Both the position numbers and the translations under genes were made by a program. This document shows, in pieces, positions 1 to 8,867 of a stretch of 64,000 nucleotides of DNA. This DNA is from Tepidimonas alkaliphilus. Its GTDB lineage: Bacteria; Pseudomonadota; Gammaproteobacteria; Burkholderiales; Burkholderiaceae_C. Below the pieces are notes generated by a model, which did not search any database, was not told the origin of the DNA, and worked only from the letters and a program-made list of their open reading frames with translations. Every line of letters starts with the position of its first letter. Positions within the stretch are counted from its first letter, which is position 1. The DNA is taken from assembly GCF_007556595.1 (NCBI RefSeq), contig NZ_VJNB01000004.1, forward strand, positions 124,001-188,000, in the 5' to 3' direction.

Positions 1-660
1 GCCTGCGGCGCGTGGCTGGTGCACTACAGCACCGACTACGTGTTCGACGGCCAAGGCGAGCGGCCGTGGCGCGAGGACGACGCGCCCGCGCCGCTCAACG
101 TCTATGGCGCCACCAAGCTTGCCGGCGAGGAGGCCATCCGCGCCGCGTGGGGCCGCCACCTGATCCTGCGCACGCAGTGGGTCTATGGCGTGCGCGGCGG
201 CAACTTCGCGCGCACGATGCTGCGCCTGGCCCGCGAGCGCGAACGCCTCACGGTCGTCGATGACCAGTGGGGCGCGCCCACCGGCGCCGACCTGATCGCC
301 GACGTCACCGCGCACGCGCTGGCGCGCCTGCTGCGCGAACCCGACGCCGAGCGGCTCGCCGGCACCTACCATCTGGCCGCCGCCGGCGCCACCACTTGGC
401 ACGGCTACGCCCGCTTCCTGATCGAGCAGGCGCGCGCACGCTGGCCCGACGCCGGCTGGCGCGTGCAGGCCGTCGAGCCGATCCCCTCCAGCGCCTACCC
501 GACGCCGGCGGCGCGCCCGCGCAACGGGCGGCTCGACACCGCGCGCCTGCGCGCCACCTTCGGCCTCAACCTGCCAGACTGGCGCGCCGGTGTGGCGCGC
601 TGGGTGCAAAGCGTTGCACCGCCGCCACTGCTGACGCCCGCCAGCGGGGTCAGGGATTGA
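1..660 (+). CDS. rfbD: dTDP-4-dehydrorhamnose reductase (RmlD), 3' part
   Basis: The frame is open from the first base, so the N-terminal Rossmann part lies outside the window. The visible portion begins with the family motif YSTDYVFDG, followed by PLNVYGATKLAGE, which holds the catalytic Tyr-x3-Lys pair of this short-chain dehydrogenase/reductase branch. Later blocks (RTQWVYG, DDQWGAPTG, then a C-terminal substrate-binding region) match RmlD. The enzyme reduces dTDP-4-dehydro-L-rhamnose to dTDP-L-rhamnose with NAD(P)H in the cytoplasm. rfbA and rfbC follow about 1.4-2.3 kb downstream, so the rhamnose pathway is clustered here; rfbB presumably lies just upstream. Two unrelated lipoprotein genes separate it from rfbA. 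The 86-nt gap to the next gene holds no clear terminator. Confidence 0.93.
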   Translation, partial: ACGAWLVHYSTDYVFDGQGERPWREDDAPAPLNVYGATKLAGEEAIRAAWGRHLILRTQWVYGVRGGNFARTMLRLARERERLTVVDDQWGAPTGADLIADVTAHALARLLREPDAERLAGTYHLAAAGATTWHGYARFLIEQARARWPDAGWRVQAVEPIPSSAYPTPAARPRNGRLDTARLRATFGLNLPDWRAGVARWVQSVAPPPLLTPASGVRD

Positions 661-746
661 CCGTCGCCGCGCTCCCTGTTACTGTCAAATGATGTTTTCG
701 ATACCAGCACCGCGCTGGGCACACAATCCGAAAAAAAGGGGAACCT

Positions 747-1433
747 GTGAACTTGCTTCGATCGTCATGGCTGGTGGCCGCTGCAGCCGGATGGTTGCTG
801 GCGGGCTGCTCGCATGCCCCGATACCGGTGGCGGAAAACTTTCCTTACTCAGCGCAGAAAAAAGTTCGTTCTGCGGGGCACTGGGACGTGGTGGCGCAGC
901 ACGCCGCCGTCACGGCGCTGGAGCGCCTGGGGCAGGCCGGCGGCAAGGCCGAGCCGATTCGCGTGGTCTTGCCCGAGCCGGCCAGCACGTTCGACCGCAC
1001 CTTCCGTGACCTGCTGATCACGCATTTGGTGACCTCCGGCGCCACCGTGGTGGAGCGCGCCGATGCACCGCTGCAGCTGTCGGTGCAGGCGCGGCTGGTG
1101 CGCCACGACAGCGACCGCCCGCACTTCATCCCGGGGTTTTTCACTGCGCTGACCGCGGGGGTTTACGTGGCCCACTACCTGGGCGTGCACGCACACCAAG
1201 ACGCCGCGATGCTGGGCGGTTTGGGCTACGCGGCGCTGGCGGATGTGGCGCGCAGCCAATACAGCGGCGGCCCCACCCACACCGAGCTGGTGCTGACCAC
1301 CACCATCATGCAAGGCGAGCGTTACCTGGCGCGTCACACCAACGTGTATTACATCGAGGATCGCGACGTCGGCCTGTTTGCGCCGCCGCCGCGCCTGCTG
1401 CCAACCCGTGAATTCAAGGTGGTGTCGCCATGA
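747..1433 (+). CDS. Uncharacterised lipoprotein (228 aa)
   Basis: GTG start preceded by AAGGGGAA, a usable ribosome binding site. The N-terminus is a lipoprotein signal: a short basic start, a hydrophobic stretch and the lipobox LLAGC with Cys21. The mature part has no catalytic motif that I recognise. It contains a Gly/Ala/Val-rich, possibly membrane-associating stretch (about residues 130-165), and ends in a beta-like segment. The stop overlaps the next gene's ATG by 4 nt (ATGA), so the two lipoproteins are probably translated together and act together. The neighbour belongs to the FlgO family, which makes an outer-membrane location plausible. Function is unknown. Confidence 0.8.
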   Translation: MNLLRSSWLVAAAAGWLLAGCSHAPIPVAENFPYSAQKKVRSAGHWDVVAQHAAVTALERLGQAGGKAEPIRVVLPEPASTFDRTFRDLLITHLVTSGATVVERADAPLQLSVQARLVRHDSDRPHFIPGFFTALTAGVYVAHYLGVHAHQDAAMLGGLGYAALADVARSQYSGGPTHTELVLTTTIMQGERYLARHTNVYYIEDRDVGLFAPPPRLLPTREFKVVSP

Positions 1434-1996
1434 GCCCGCGCCACGCTTGCATGGTCTTGTCGCTGGCGGCGCTGCTGGGTTTGGGCGGCTGCGCCGCCAC
1501 CCCCGCCAGCGCGCCTATGGTGCCCACCTACGACCAGGCGTTGGCGCATCCCTTCATCAAGGCCAACCGCGACGCGGCCCGCGCCTTGGTGGTCGGCCTG
1601 CCGCCGCTGGACATTGGCCCGGTGCTGGTGGCCACCGTGGTGGATGTCAACGACCTGCGCGTGTCTTCGCCGCTGGGTCGCACGCTGTCGGAGCAATACG
1701 CCTCGGCCATCGCCGCTGCCGGGGTGGACGTGCGCGAAATGAAGCTGCGCGGCGAAGTGTTCGTGCGCGAGCAGACCGGCGAGCTGCTGCTGTCGCGCGA
1801 AATCAAAGACATCGCGCACAGCCACCATGCCCGTTCGGTGCTGGTGGGCACTTACTCGGTGGCCGGCAACGTCGTCTATATCAGCATCAAGCTCGTGCGC
1901 ACCGACACCAGCCAGATCCTGCGCGGCTATGATTACGCGCTGCCGCTGGACGCGGAAGTCAAGCGTCTGGTGCGCCGGCCTGGCGCCGAGCTCTAA
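1430..1996 (+). CDS. FlgO-family outer-membrane lipoprotein
   Basis: 188 aa. The signal peptide ends in the lipobox LGGC (Cys16). The body follows the FlgO domain pattern: a segment giving VATVVDVNDLRVSSPLGR, a conserved central LRGEVFVRE, a LLLSREIKDIA helix, then SVLVGTYSVAGNVVYISIKLV and a final region. FlgO-domain proteins are outer-membrane lipoproteins, first described in Vibrio flagellar motility, but many relatives lie away from flagellar genes. No flagellar genes are visible here; the flanks are rhamnose synthesis genes. A strong GC hairpin follows at 2046-2078 and could end this two-gene unit. The family assignment is from conserved pattern only. Confidence 0.75.
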   Translation: MSPRHACMVLSLAALLGLGGCAATPASAPMVPTYDQALAHPFIKANRDAARALVVGLPPLDIGPVLVATVVDVNDLRVSSPLGRTLSEQYASAIAAAGVDVREMKLRGEVFVREQTGELLLSREIKDIAHSHHARSVLVGTYSVAGNVVYISIKLVRTDTSQILRGYDYALPLDAEVKRLVRRPGAEL

Positions 1997-2045
1997 AGCC
2001 TGGCGCTGTTTCACGACGCCGTCACCATCTTGTTGAACGTTGGCG

Positions 2046-2078
2046 TGGGCCGCCTCCCCTCGTGGGGGTCGCGGCCCA
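2046..2078 (+). terminator. GC-rich hairpin after the lipoprotein pair
   Basis: Arms TGGGCCGC (2046-2053) and GCGGCCCA (2071-2078) pair perfectly, and the loop can be extended by CCCC/GGGG pairing. It lies about 50 nt past the FlgO-like gene and 20 nt before rfbA. There is only a weak T-rich tail (TTGGTTT), so it may be an inefficient terminator or a structured leader of rfbA. Confidence 0.4.
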
Positions 2079-2098
2079 TGTTGGTTTGAGATCGACGC

Positions 2099-2968
2099 AT
2101 GCGCAAAGGCATCATTCTGGCCGGCGGCTCCGGCACCCGGCTGCACCCGGCCACGCTGGCGGTCAGCAAACAGCTGCTGCCCGTCTATGACAAGCCCATG
2201 GTTTATTACCCCCTGGCCACGCTGATGCTGGCCGGCATCCGCGAGGTGCTGGTCATCAGCACCCCGCAGGACACCCCGCGCTTTGCCCAGCTTTTGGGCG
2301 ACGGCAGCCAGTGGGGCATCAGCCTGCATTACGCCGTGCAGCCCAGCCCCGACGGACTGGCGCAGGCGTTCATCATCGGCGCCGGTTTCCTCGCCGGCGC
2401 GCCGAGCGCCATGGTGCTCGGCGACAACATCTTCCACGGCCACGACCTGCAGCCGCTGCTGCGCGCCGCCGATGCCCAAACCGTTGGCGCCACCGTGTTC
2501 GCCTACCACGTGCACGATCCTGAGCGCTACGGCGTGGTCGAATTCGATACCCAAGGCCGGGCGCTGTCGATCGAAGAAAAGCCCGCGCGCCCCAAGTCGA
2601 ACTTCGCCGTCACCGGCTTGTATTTCTACGACGCGCAGGTGGTGGACATCGCCCGCGCCGTCAAGCCCAGCGCCCGCGGCGAGCTGGAAATCACCTCTGT
2701 CAACCAGACCTACCTGGAACGCGGGCAGCTCAACGTGCAAATCCTTAAGCGCGGCTATGCGTGGCTCGACACCGGCACGCACGACAGCCTGCTGGAGGCC
2801 AGCCACTTCATCGCCACGCTGGAGCGCCGCCAGGGCCTCAAGATCGCCTGCCCGGAGGAGATCGCCTGGCGTCAGGGCTGGATCGATGACGAACAGCTGG
2901 CGCGCCTGGCGCAACCGCTGGCCAAGAGCGGCTACGGCCGCTACCTGCTGGCGCTGCTGGGGGAGTGA
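2099..2968 (+). CDS. rfbA: Glucose-1-phosphate thymidylyltransferase (RmlA)
   Basis: 289 aa, the usual RmlA length. The N-terminal nucleotide-binding signature [11 protein letters not shown] is complete, followed by [19 protein letters not shown] carries the metal-binding Asp, and [20 protein letters not shown] and [10 protein letters not shown] are the expected sugar-phosphate site blocks. It makes dTDP-glucose from dTTP and glucose-1-phosphate, the first and feedback-controlled step of dTDP-L-rhamnose synthesis. The gene ends 4 nt before rfbC, so both are in one transcript. ATG start. Confidence 0.97.
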   Translation: MRKGIILAGGSGTRLHPATLAVSKQLLPVYDKPMVYYPLATLMLAGIREVLVISTPQDTPRFAQLLGDGSQWGISLHYAVQPSPDGLAQAFIIGAGFLAGAPSAMVLGDNIFHGHDLQPLLRAADAQTVGATVFAYHVHDPERYGVVEFDTQGRALSIEEKPARPKSNFAVTGLYFYDAQVVDIARAVKPSARGELEITSVNQTYLERGQLNVQILKRGYAWLDTGTHDSLLEASHFIATLERRQGLKIACPEEIAWRQGWIDDEQLARLAQPLAKSGYGRYLLALLGE

Positions 2969-2972
2969 GACG

Positions 2973-3545
2973 ATGCCCTACACCGTCACGCCCACTGCCA
3001 TTCCCGAGGTGCTGATCCTGCAGCCGCGCGTGTTCGGCGATGAGCGCGGCTTCTTCCTCGAAAGCTTCAACCAGCGCGATTTCGAAGCCGCCACCGGCTT
3101 GCAGGGACTTGCCTTCGTGCAAGACAATCACAGTCGCAGCCATCGTGGCGTGCTGCGCGGCCTGCATTATCAGTTGCCGCCGCATGCCCAAGGCAAGCTC
3201 GTGCGCGTGGCGCGCGGGGTGGTGTGGGACGTGGCGGTGGACATCCGGCGCGACTCGCCGACGTTCGGCCGCTGGGTCGGCGTGGAGCTGTCGGACGCCA
3301 ACCAGCGCATGTTGTGGATCCCGCCGGGCTTTGCGCACGGATTCATCGTGCTTTCCGAGGAGGCTGATTTCCTTTATAAAACCACCGACTACTACGCGCC
3401 GGAGCTGGAGCGCTGCATCCGCTGGGACGACCCGCAACTGGCCATCGACTGGCCGCTGCAGGGCCTGCCGCATGGGCCGGTGCTGTCGCGGAAAGACGCA
3501 GACGCGCCACTGCTGTCTAATTTTAGCAACGAATGGGCGTCATGA
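2973..3545 (+). CDS. rfbC: dTDP-4-dehydrorhamnose 3,5-epimerase (RmlC)
   Basis: 190 aa cupin. The start is the ATG giving MPYTVTPTAIPEV, just after the rfbA stop; the frame is open further upstream only as an rfbA shadow. Motifs are complete: FGDERGFFLES, QDNHSRSHRGVLRGLHYQ with the catalytic His, GKLVRV, and FLYKTTDYY with the catalytic Tyr. It epimerises C3 and C5 of dTDP-4-dehydro-6-deoxyglucose, ahead of RfbD. Its stop overlaps the ATG of the following glycosyltransferase gene by 4 nt, which places rhamnose supply and a glycosyltransferase in one translationally coupled unit. Confidence 0.96.
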   Translation: MPYTVTPTAIPEVLILQPRVFGDERGFFLESFNQRDFEAATGLQGLAFVQDNHSRSHRGVLRGLHYQLPPHAQGKLVRVARGVVWDVAVDIRRDSPTFGRWVGVELSDANQRMLWIPPGFAHGFIVLSEEADFLYKTTDYYAPELERCIRWDDPQLAIDWPLQGLPHGPVLSRKDADAPLLSNFSNEWAS

Positions 3546-4393
3546 GTCAATCTGCCCGTTTAAACAAAGCGGGGTCCTTGGGGGAAGAGGACATAAAGCA
3601 AGAACAACAGCCGTCTGGCAATATTGAAAAATTCAGTGTTTCAATCGTATCTCATCGGCATGGCCAGTTGACAAAGGGAGTTTTGAATTCTTTGGCGCTA
3701 AGCCACCCATGGATTGAGCGTGTTTGGTTGACGCACGACGTACCCGAAGTAGAGTGGCGGCCGTCCGGGGATAATAAATGGCCATTCGATCTGCGGGTGA
3801 TCGATAATAAACATTCGCAAAGTTTTGCTGTCAACCATAATCGGGCATTCAGGGAGGAGTGTAAATATCGCCTGCCGGGGGTATGGTGGTGGGGAGTTAT
3901 CAACCCCGATGTGAGCTGGAAAGGGGATCTGTTGAGCGAAATTCGGAAAGAGGTGGCCCGGTTAAACAGTAACCAGATCGGAATGATTTATCCAGCTCAG
4001 ATTGATGTAAACGGTGTGGTTCAAGATTATGAGCGGGATTTGCCGAGTCCGCGGGCGTTAATCCGTCGGCTGGTGTTACATAAAAGGAGCTTAGGGATAG
4101 ATCGTCCGCCTGATTGGATTAATGCAGCTTGCATGTTTGTAAGATCTGACGTTTTTCATTTGTTGGGTGGGTTTGATGAGCGTTATCGTCTTTACGTTGA
4201 GGATGTGGATTTTTGTCTGCGATTGCGGCTTGCGGGCTATGCGATGCGTCGGGTCAACTGCTTTCCAGTAACGCACATGGCGAATCGGGCAAGTCGCCAT
4301 CACTGGCGGCACGCCTTTTGGCATCTGCAAGGTTTGATTCGACTTTGGCTTTCGTCCTCCTACGCTGAATATAAAAAAGTATTTTTCAAATGA
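3542..4393 (+). CDS. Family 2 glycosyltransferase, rhamnosyltransferase-like
   Basis: 283 aa from the ATG that forms an ATGA overlap with the rfbC stop; an in-frame ATG at 3533 is an alternative start. GT-A fold features are an N-terminal FSVSIVSHRHG strand, VINPDVSW in the DXD position, and GGFDERYRLYVEDVDFCLR, whose ED pair is typical of WbbL-like rhamnosyltransferases. There is no membrane segment, so it probably acts at the inner face of the cytoplasmic membrane with dTDP-rhamnose as a plausible donor. Its stop overlaps the gspE start by 4 nt. Composition is distinctly AT-rich compared with rfbC (4141-4200 has 24 G/C of 60), a sign of separate origin. Acceptor and donor are not provable from sequence. 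Confidence 0.85.
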   Translation: MSQSARLNKAGSLGEEDIKQEQQPSGNIEKFSVSIVSHRHGQLTKGVLNSLALSHPWIERVWLTHDVPEVEWRPSGDNKWPFDLRVIDNKHSQSFAVNHNRAFREECKYRLPGVWWWGVINPDVSWKGDLLSEIRKEVARLNSNQIGMIYPAQIDVNGVVQDYERDLPSPRALIRRLVLHKRSLGIDRPPDWINAACMFVRSDVFHLLGGFDERYRLYVEDVDFCLRLRLAGYAMRRVNCFPVTHMANRASRHHWRHAFWHLQGLIRLWLSSSYAEYKKVFFK

Positions 4394-6135
4394 AGCGCGA
4401 TTCATCGTCTTTGATTGCCGAGTCGAAGCTTGCCCATGGATCTCGACCGAGTCAGCGTCTGCTATTAGGGCAAATGCTCGTGCAGGCTGGAAAGCTCAAA
4501 AGTCGCGATCTTGAGCGCGCACTGTTGGCGCAACATGAATCCCCTGGTATTTTGTTGGGGCAGTTGCTGGTGCGGCTTGGGTTGGTGTCTGAGCAAGATG
4601 TATTACAAATGGTGGCTGAGCAATTTCAGCTTCCTTTGATCTGTGCTGATGACCTGCCGCTTTTTCCGGTTGATGTACCAGGTTTTGAAGCAGATTTTTG
4701 GCGCACCAATTTGGCCTATCCAATAGCCATGAACGATGGTGTGGTTACAATAGCGGTGGCGTTTCCGCACGATCCGTTTGTTGCCCGAGCTGTGGAAATT
4801 ATTACGGGTTGCACTCCTAAACTTTGTTTAGTATCTGAAAGCGAATTAGAGAAGGCCTTTCAAGGGGCGGGTCAGGAAGGAGAGGGTTCTGCCCCCGATG
4901 GTGCAGATGGGGAGCGCGAAGAAGGCAATGAATTTATCGAGTATTTGCGCGATTTGGCCAGTGAAGCTCCGGTGATTCGGCGTGTCAACCAAATAATAGC
5001 TCGGGTGGTTGAGTTGCGAGCTTCGGATATCCATCTGGAGCCTTTCGAAGACGGTTTGCACGTGCGTTACCGTATCGACGGTGAGATCGCGACCCATGAA
5101 ACGATATCGGCTGGCATGGCGGCGGCCATCGTATCCAGGGTTAAACTTATGGCCCATTTAGATATTGCGGAAAGACGTTTGCCGCAAGATGGAAGGATAC
5201 GCTCAAGGGTCAAAGGTCGGGAGCTCGATTTGCGGGTTTCTGCGGTGCCAACAGTGCATGGCGAAAGCGTGGTTTTGCGGGTATTGGACCGTTCCAGTGT
5301 GCGCTTTGAGCTCGAAGAAATGGGTTTTGAGCCGGACACCCTTAAAACATTTCGCTCACTCATCGCTCGTCCGCACGGCATTCTTCTGGTTACGGGGCCA
5401 ACAGGTTCAGGTAAAACGACAACTCTTTATTCCGCCTTGGCTAAGCTCGACGCAGATGCGCATAAGATTATAACTGTAGAGGATCCGGTTGAATATCAGC
5501 TTCCGGGTATCAATCAAATCCAAGTTCACACGGCGATTGGTCTGACTTTCGCTCGACTGCTTCGTTCGATTTTACGGCAAGATCCCGATATCATCATGAT
5601 TGGGGAAATGCGTGATACCGAAACCGCGCAGATTGCTGTTCAGGCTGCCCTAACGGGGCATCTGGTGTTGTCAACCTTGCACACCAACACCGCTGCCGGC
5701 GCCCTTGTTCGGCTGCAAGATATGGGGGTGGAGCGCTATTTGATTACCTCCAGCGTAACAGGTGTTTTGGCGCAGAGGTTGGTTCGGCGCCTCTGCCAAC
5801 ATTGTCGCCAGCCTTATGAGCCGCAGCCGGAGATTTTCCGGCAGTTGGGCGTGCAGGTTGATGGCCCTCAGTGTCCCCAATTGTATCGGGCTGTTGGATG
5901 TCCTCATTGTCGCGGAACGGGATATTGGGGTCGTACGGCGGTGCATGAGCTTTTGATTATGGACACTGTATTGCAACGTGCCGTGATCGAGGGGGCCGAC
6001 GCCGCGTCCTTGCAGGCCCTGGCTTGCCGTCAGGGCATGCGTACTTTGCGCGAAGATGGTTTGCGCAAGGCTCTTCGGGGTGTCACGACGCTGGAGGAGG
6101 TGTTGCGTTTGACAGAGGACGCGGGCGATGTCTGA
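4390..6135 (+). CDS. gspE: Type II secretion ATPase GspE
   Basis: 581 aa. The order is an N-terminal MshEN/GspE-N region (LLGQMLVQAGKLKSRDLERAL and a second related block), a linker rich in Glu/Gly near residues 155-180, and the ATPase core. Walker A is GPTGSGKTTT (about residues 336-345). The Asp box is present, and Walker B reads IIMIGEMRD, a Met where Ile is usual. The His box is LSTLHTNTA. A zinc-binding element with paired CxxC motifs (CQHC and CPHC) sits near residues 475-510, as in GspE/PilB proteins. It powers pseudopilus assembly from the cytoplasmic side. It could be mistaken for PilB, but the following gspFGHIJKLMD genes settle the role. ATG overlaps the preceding glycosyltransferase stop by 4 nt. 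Confidence 0.95.
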   Translation: MKRDSSSLIAESKLAHGSRPSQRLLLGQMLVQAGKLKSRDLERALLAQHESPGILLGQLLVRLGLVSEQDVLQMVAEQFQLPLICADDLPLFPVDVPGFEADFWRTNLAYPIAMNDGVVTIAVAFPHDPFVARAVEIITGCTPKLCLVSESELEKAFQGAGQEGEGSAPDGADGEREEGNEFIEYLRDLASEAPVIRRVNQIIARVVELRASDIHLEPFEDGLHVRYRIDGEIATHETISAGMAAAIVSRVKLMAHLDIAERRLPQDGRIRSRVKGRELDLRVSAVPTVHGESVVLRVLDRSSVRFELEEMGFEPDTLKTFRSLIARPHGILLVTGPTGSGKTTTLYSALAKLDADAHKIITVEDPVEYQLPGINQIQVHTAIGLTFARLLRSILRQDPDIIMIGEMRDTETAQIAVQAALTGHLVLSTLHTNTAAGALVRLQDMGVERYLITSSVTGVLAQRLVRRLCQHCRQPYEPQPEIFRQLGVQVDGPQCPQLYRAVGCPHCRGTGYWGRTAVHELLIMDTVLQRAVIEGADAASLQALACRQGMRTLREDGLRKALRGVTTLEEVLRLTEDAGDV

Positions 6136-7369
6136 ATTTATCTATCGGGCAATCGATGCCCGTGGGGGGGTGCAAACGGGAAAAATTCAAGCCTATGGTC
6201 TTGCCGCTGCTGCACGGCAACTGCGGACTCAAGGTTTGACCCCGTTGGAGCTGCAACCTGCTGAAGCAGTGGGCGTAGTCGAGGATTTGCCGCCTGCGGC
6301 ATCTTGGACACGATGGCGGGTTACTCACCGACGCGTCCGCGCGCGTGACCTTTCCACATGGACTTCCGAACTGTCCACCATGTTGCGGGCGGGGCTACCG
6401 CTGGATCGTTGTCTTCGTTTGCTTGCGTTAATGGCGCCTGCAGCGCCGTTGCAGTCCGCTACCGAGATGTTGCTGTCGGATATCAAGGCCGGTCAGCCTT
6501 TGAGCAGGGCTTTGGCTCGCCATCCAGAATTATTTGGTGAGTTTTTTATAAATTTGGTTCGCGCTGGAGAAGCGACGGGTCAACTGGCTGAAGCGTTGGA
6601 ACGCATCCGTGAGCACCAAGAGCGGGTGCGCGAGCTGCGTGAGAAAGCCTGGACTGCGGCGACTTATCCGGTTATTTTGGCCGCAATCAGCGTGATTTCG
6701 CTTGTCGTTATGCTGGTTTATGTGGTGCCTCAGTTCCGCGGGCTATTCGGTGATTTGGGAGACCGCTTGCCCCTTGCAACGCAATGGGTGATGAGCGTGA
6801 GCGACGCTTTAACTCGTAATCCTTGGCTCACGACAGTGAGCATCGTCTGCGTGCTGCTTTTCATTCTTATTCTGGCGAGGCAGCAATCCGTTCGTCGACG
6901 GGTGGTGCAGGCTTTGCATCGCTGGCCGGTGGTGGGCTCACTGCTGACGCGTTATCAACAGGCGGTTTTTGTGCGAACGTTGGGTGCGATGCTTAACAAT
7001 GGCGTTGGGTTGGTCACGGCCTTGAAAATTGCCGGCGATACTTTTGTGTTGCCAGAATTTAAGAAGTATATTGAAGATATTGCGGTTGAAGTTAAAAATG
7101 GGCGGCGGCTGGCGGATGTAATGCAGCGGCAAGTTTTTTTTGAGCCGTTGGTGGTTAACCTTGTTAAAGTGGGGGAAGAAACTGGTCGTCTCGGTCCAAT
7201 GTGGAGCGAAGCGGCCTCGATCATTGAGCGTGAGGTACAGCAGCGTTTACAGCGGTTATTGGCGTTGTTGGAGCCGGCGCTCATTCTTGTTTTGGGTGCA
7301 TTGATCGCAGGTATCATTCTGTCTATTTTGATGGGAATTCTTGCGGTCAATGATTTGGCGGCGGTCTAA
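6128..7369 (+). CDS. gspF: Type II secretion inner-membrane platform protein GspF
   Basis: 413 aa with two T2SSF domains, each followed by membrane helices. It opens with FIYRAIDARGGVQTGKI, the standard GspF/PilC N-terminus. LSTWTSELSTMLRAGLPLDRCL and FVRTLGAMLNNGVGLVTAL are the two domain signatures, VKVGEETGRLGPM is in the second copy, and a long hydrophobic helix ends the protein. It anchors the ATPase to the membrane platform. The ATG overlaps the gspE stop by 8 nt. Confidence 0.96.
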   Translation: MSEFIYRAIDARGGVQTGKIQAYGLAAAARQLRTQGLTPLELQPAEAVGVVEDLPPAASWTRWRVTHRRVRARDLSTWTSELSTMLRAGLPLDRCLRLLALMAPAAPLQSATEMLLSDIKAGQPLSRALARHPELFGEFFINLVRAGEATGQLAEALERIREHQERVRELREKAWTAATYPVILAAISVISLVVMLVYVVPQFRGLFGDLGDRLPLATQWVMSVSDALTRNPWLTTVSIVCVLLFILILARQQSVRRRVVQALHRWPVVGSLLTRYQQAVFVRTLGAMLNNGVGLVTALKIAGDTFVLPEFKKYIEDIAVEVKNGRRLADVMQRQVFFEPLVVNLVKVGEETGRLGPMWSEAASIIEREVQQRLQRLLALLEPALILVLGALIAGIILSILMGILAVNDLAAV

Positions 7370-7437
7370 GTGTAATTTTGGTGTTGATTGGGGTGAGCAG
7401 GATGATGTTTCTGCAAAAGTTCAATGGTGGGGTGGAG

Positions 7438-7878
7438 ATGAAGCTTGATCGATTGAATCGAGAGCGGAGCTCTATTCGCGTTATTGTGGGTTTTACGCTG
7501 GTCGAGCTATTGGTGGTGCTTGTGATTTTGACATTGTTGGCCGGTTTGGTCGGGCCGCGCATTCTTGATCAATTAGGTGGGGCAAAAAGCAAGACGGTTG
7601 CGGTGCAGATTGCTGATTTGGAGAAAGCTCTTGATCTTTTCAGGCTTGATGTCGGTCGTTACCCAACTACGGAAGAAGGTCTTCAGGCTCTTATTAAGGC
7701 GCCCGCGGGCGTTAAAGGCTGGAATGGGCCGTATTTGAAAGGTGATCTTCCTGTCGATCCCTGGGGTAATCCTTATCATTACACTCTGCGCGATGGGCGG
7801 GTAGAAATCATCTCTTATGGGGCCGACGGTGCGCCGGGCGGCGAAGGGGAAAACGCCGATATACGCAACAAACCCTGA
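7438..7878 (+). CDS. gspG: Major pseudopilin GspG
   Basis: 146 aa from the ATG at 7438, which has GGTGGAG just upstream; in-frame ATGs at 7402/7405 are alternatives giving a longer leader. The prepilin site is G|FTLVELL with Glu at +5, followed by a hydrophobic helix. The C-terminal half has the GspG hallmarks YPTTEEGLQAL, GPYLKGDLPVDPWGNPY and the calcium-loop ISYGADGAPGGEGENADI. It forms the body of the periplasmic pseudopilus after cleavage by a prepilin peptidase, which is not encoded in this window. It is one of the AT-richer genes of the operon; GC rises from gspH on. Confidence 0.96.
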   Translation: MKLDRLNRERSSIRVIVGFTLVELLVVLVILTLLAGLVGPRILDQLGGAKSKTVAVQIADLEKALDLFRLDVGRYPTTEEGLQALIKAPAGVKGWNGPYLKGDLPVDPWGNPYHYTLRDGRVEIISYGADGAPGGEGENADIRNKP

Positions 7879-7894
7879 CGGTTTGGCTGCAATC

Positions 7895-8398
7895 ATGGTG
7901 AGTCGCGCTTTGCGGGGGCGACCATTGCGGGGCCGGCCCAACTTGGTGGGCTTTACGCTCATCGAGCTTCTGGTCGTGTTGACTCTGATGGCGTTGGTGG
8001 CCACACTGACCCTGGCAGCGTGGAGTCGGTGGCAAGAAGGCCAAGCCTACCGCGAAGCGGTTCACCACATCCATCAGGGGTTGCTGCAGGCCCGCCATCT
8101 GGCCTTCCAGCAGGCTTTACCAGTCGCATATGTGTTTGACATGCAGCAGCGACGTTATGGTTTCTGGGTCTCAGGTCAGTCAAAGGCGGACTGGAGGGGA
8201 AGTTGGCCTTCTGCGCTTCAGTTGCAGTTGACGGTGGCTGCAGGCGCAGTGCCCGAGCCATGGCAAGGAATTTTATTTATGCCTGATGGGGGGGCTACAG
8301 GGGGTACCATCCGGATCCTGCGTCCGTCGCAAAGTGGCACGGCACTGAGAGTAGATTGGCTCACAGGCCGGGTTGACGCATACCCAGTTGACGAGTGA
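7895..8398 (+). CDS. gspH: Minor pseudopilin GspH
   Basis: 167 aa. The start is the ATG giving MVSRALRG, 16 nt after the gspG stop; the frame is open further upstream inside gspG. The prepilin motif is G|FTLIELLVV with Glu5, after a basic leader. The globular part shows RHLAFQQALPVAYVFD and a glycine-rich beta segment (GGATGGTIRIL) as in GspH. It belongs to the minor pseudopilin tip complex. GC content steps up here relative to gspEFG. Confidence 0.88.
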   Translation: MVSRALRGRPLRGRPNLVGFTLIELLVVLTLMALVATLTLAAWSRWQEGQAYREAVHHIHQGLLQARHLAFQQALPVAYVFDMQQRRYGFWVSGQSKADWRGSWPSALQLQLTVAAGAVPEPWQGILFMPDGGATGGTIRILRPSQSGTALRVDWLTGRVDAYPVDE

Positions 8399-8408
8399 GG
8401 GTTCGATT

Positions 8409-8867
8409 TTGTTACGGCGTCGTGGGGGTATCTCGGTGTCGGTGACAGGGCGCCGCGTTGGCGGTTTGTCTTTGCTTGAAATGCTGGTGGCTATGGTGAT
8501 CGTCGGCATGGGTGTGGCTGCCACCTACCGCAGCATCGGGGATAGCGCGGCCAAAACCCACGAGCTGCAACAGCGCCAACAGGCTTGGATGCTGATGGAG
8601 GGCCTGCTGCAGGTACCCGCGGAGCGAGCACCCTCGCCGCTGCCACAGACTGGTCAAAGTGGCGATTTTCAATGGTTGATTGAACCCCTGGAGGATGAGC
8701 CGGCTCCCGAAATCACCGTGATCGCGCCGCAAGGTTTGACTTGGGCGACCGCTGAGGGGCAAGCGGTGCGTCCGGTCGCGCTGCGCTACACCGTCCATTG
8801 GCAGCAACAGCAGCGCAGCATCAGCGTGGTGACGTGGCGCCTGGTTCCAAACGTTCCTGGTTCATGA
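8409..8867 (+). CDS. gspI: Minor pseudopilin GspI
   Basis: About 152 aa. No ATG lies before the prepilin helix in this frame. I chose TTG at 8409 because GAGTGAGG at 8393-8400 stands 8 nt upstream; a TTG at 8373 and GTGs near 8436-8442 are alternatives. The class III signal is G|LSLLEMLVAM with Glu5. The rest is a short GspI-like domain with the usual position between gspH and gspJ. Its stop overlaps the gspJ ATG by 4 nt. Confidence 0.85.
   Translation: MLRRRGGISVSVTGRRVGGLSLLEMLVAMVIVGMGVAATYRSIGDSAAKTHELQQRQQAWMLMEGLLQVPAERAPSPLPQTGQSGDFQWLIEPLEDEPAPEITVIAPQGLTWATAEGQAVRPVALRYTVHWQQQQRSISVVTWRLVPNVPGS

Noticed and set aside
1349-2914. A 521-codon minus-strand frame opposite the FlgO-like gene and rfbA
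   Set aside because: rfbA is unambiguous; the antisense frame shows only shadow composition.
5587-5613. Walker B of GspE reads GEMRD rather than the more usual GEIRD
   Set aside because: A Met for Ile change in a hydrophobic position next to intact Glu and Arg/Asp is conservative and not evidence of lost activity.
8373-8408. An earlier TTG as the gspI start
   Set aside because: It would overlap gspH by 26 nt and has no clear ribosome site, whereas TTG 8409 has GAGTGAGG at the right distance. It cannot be fully excluded.
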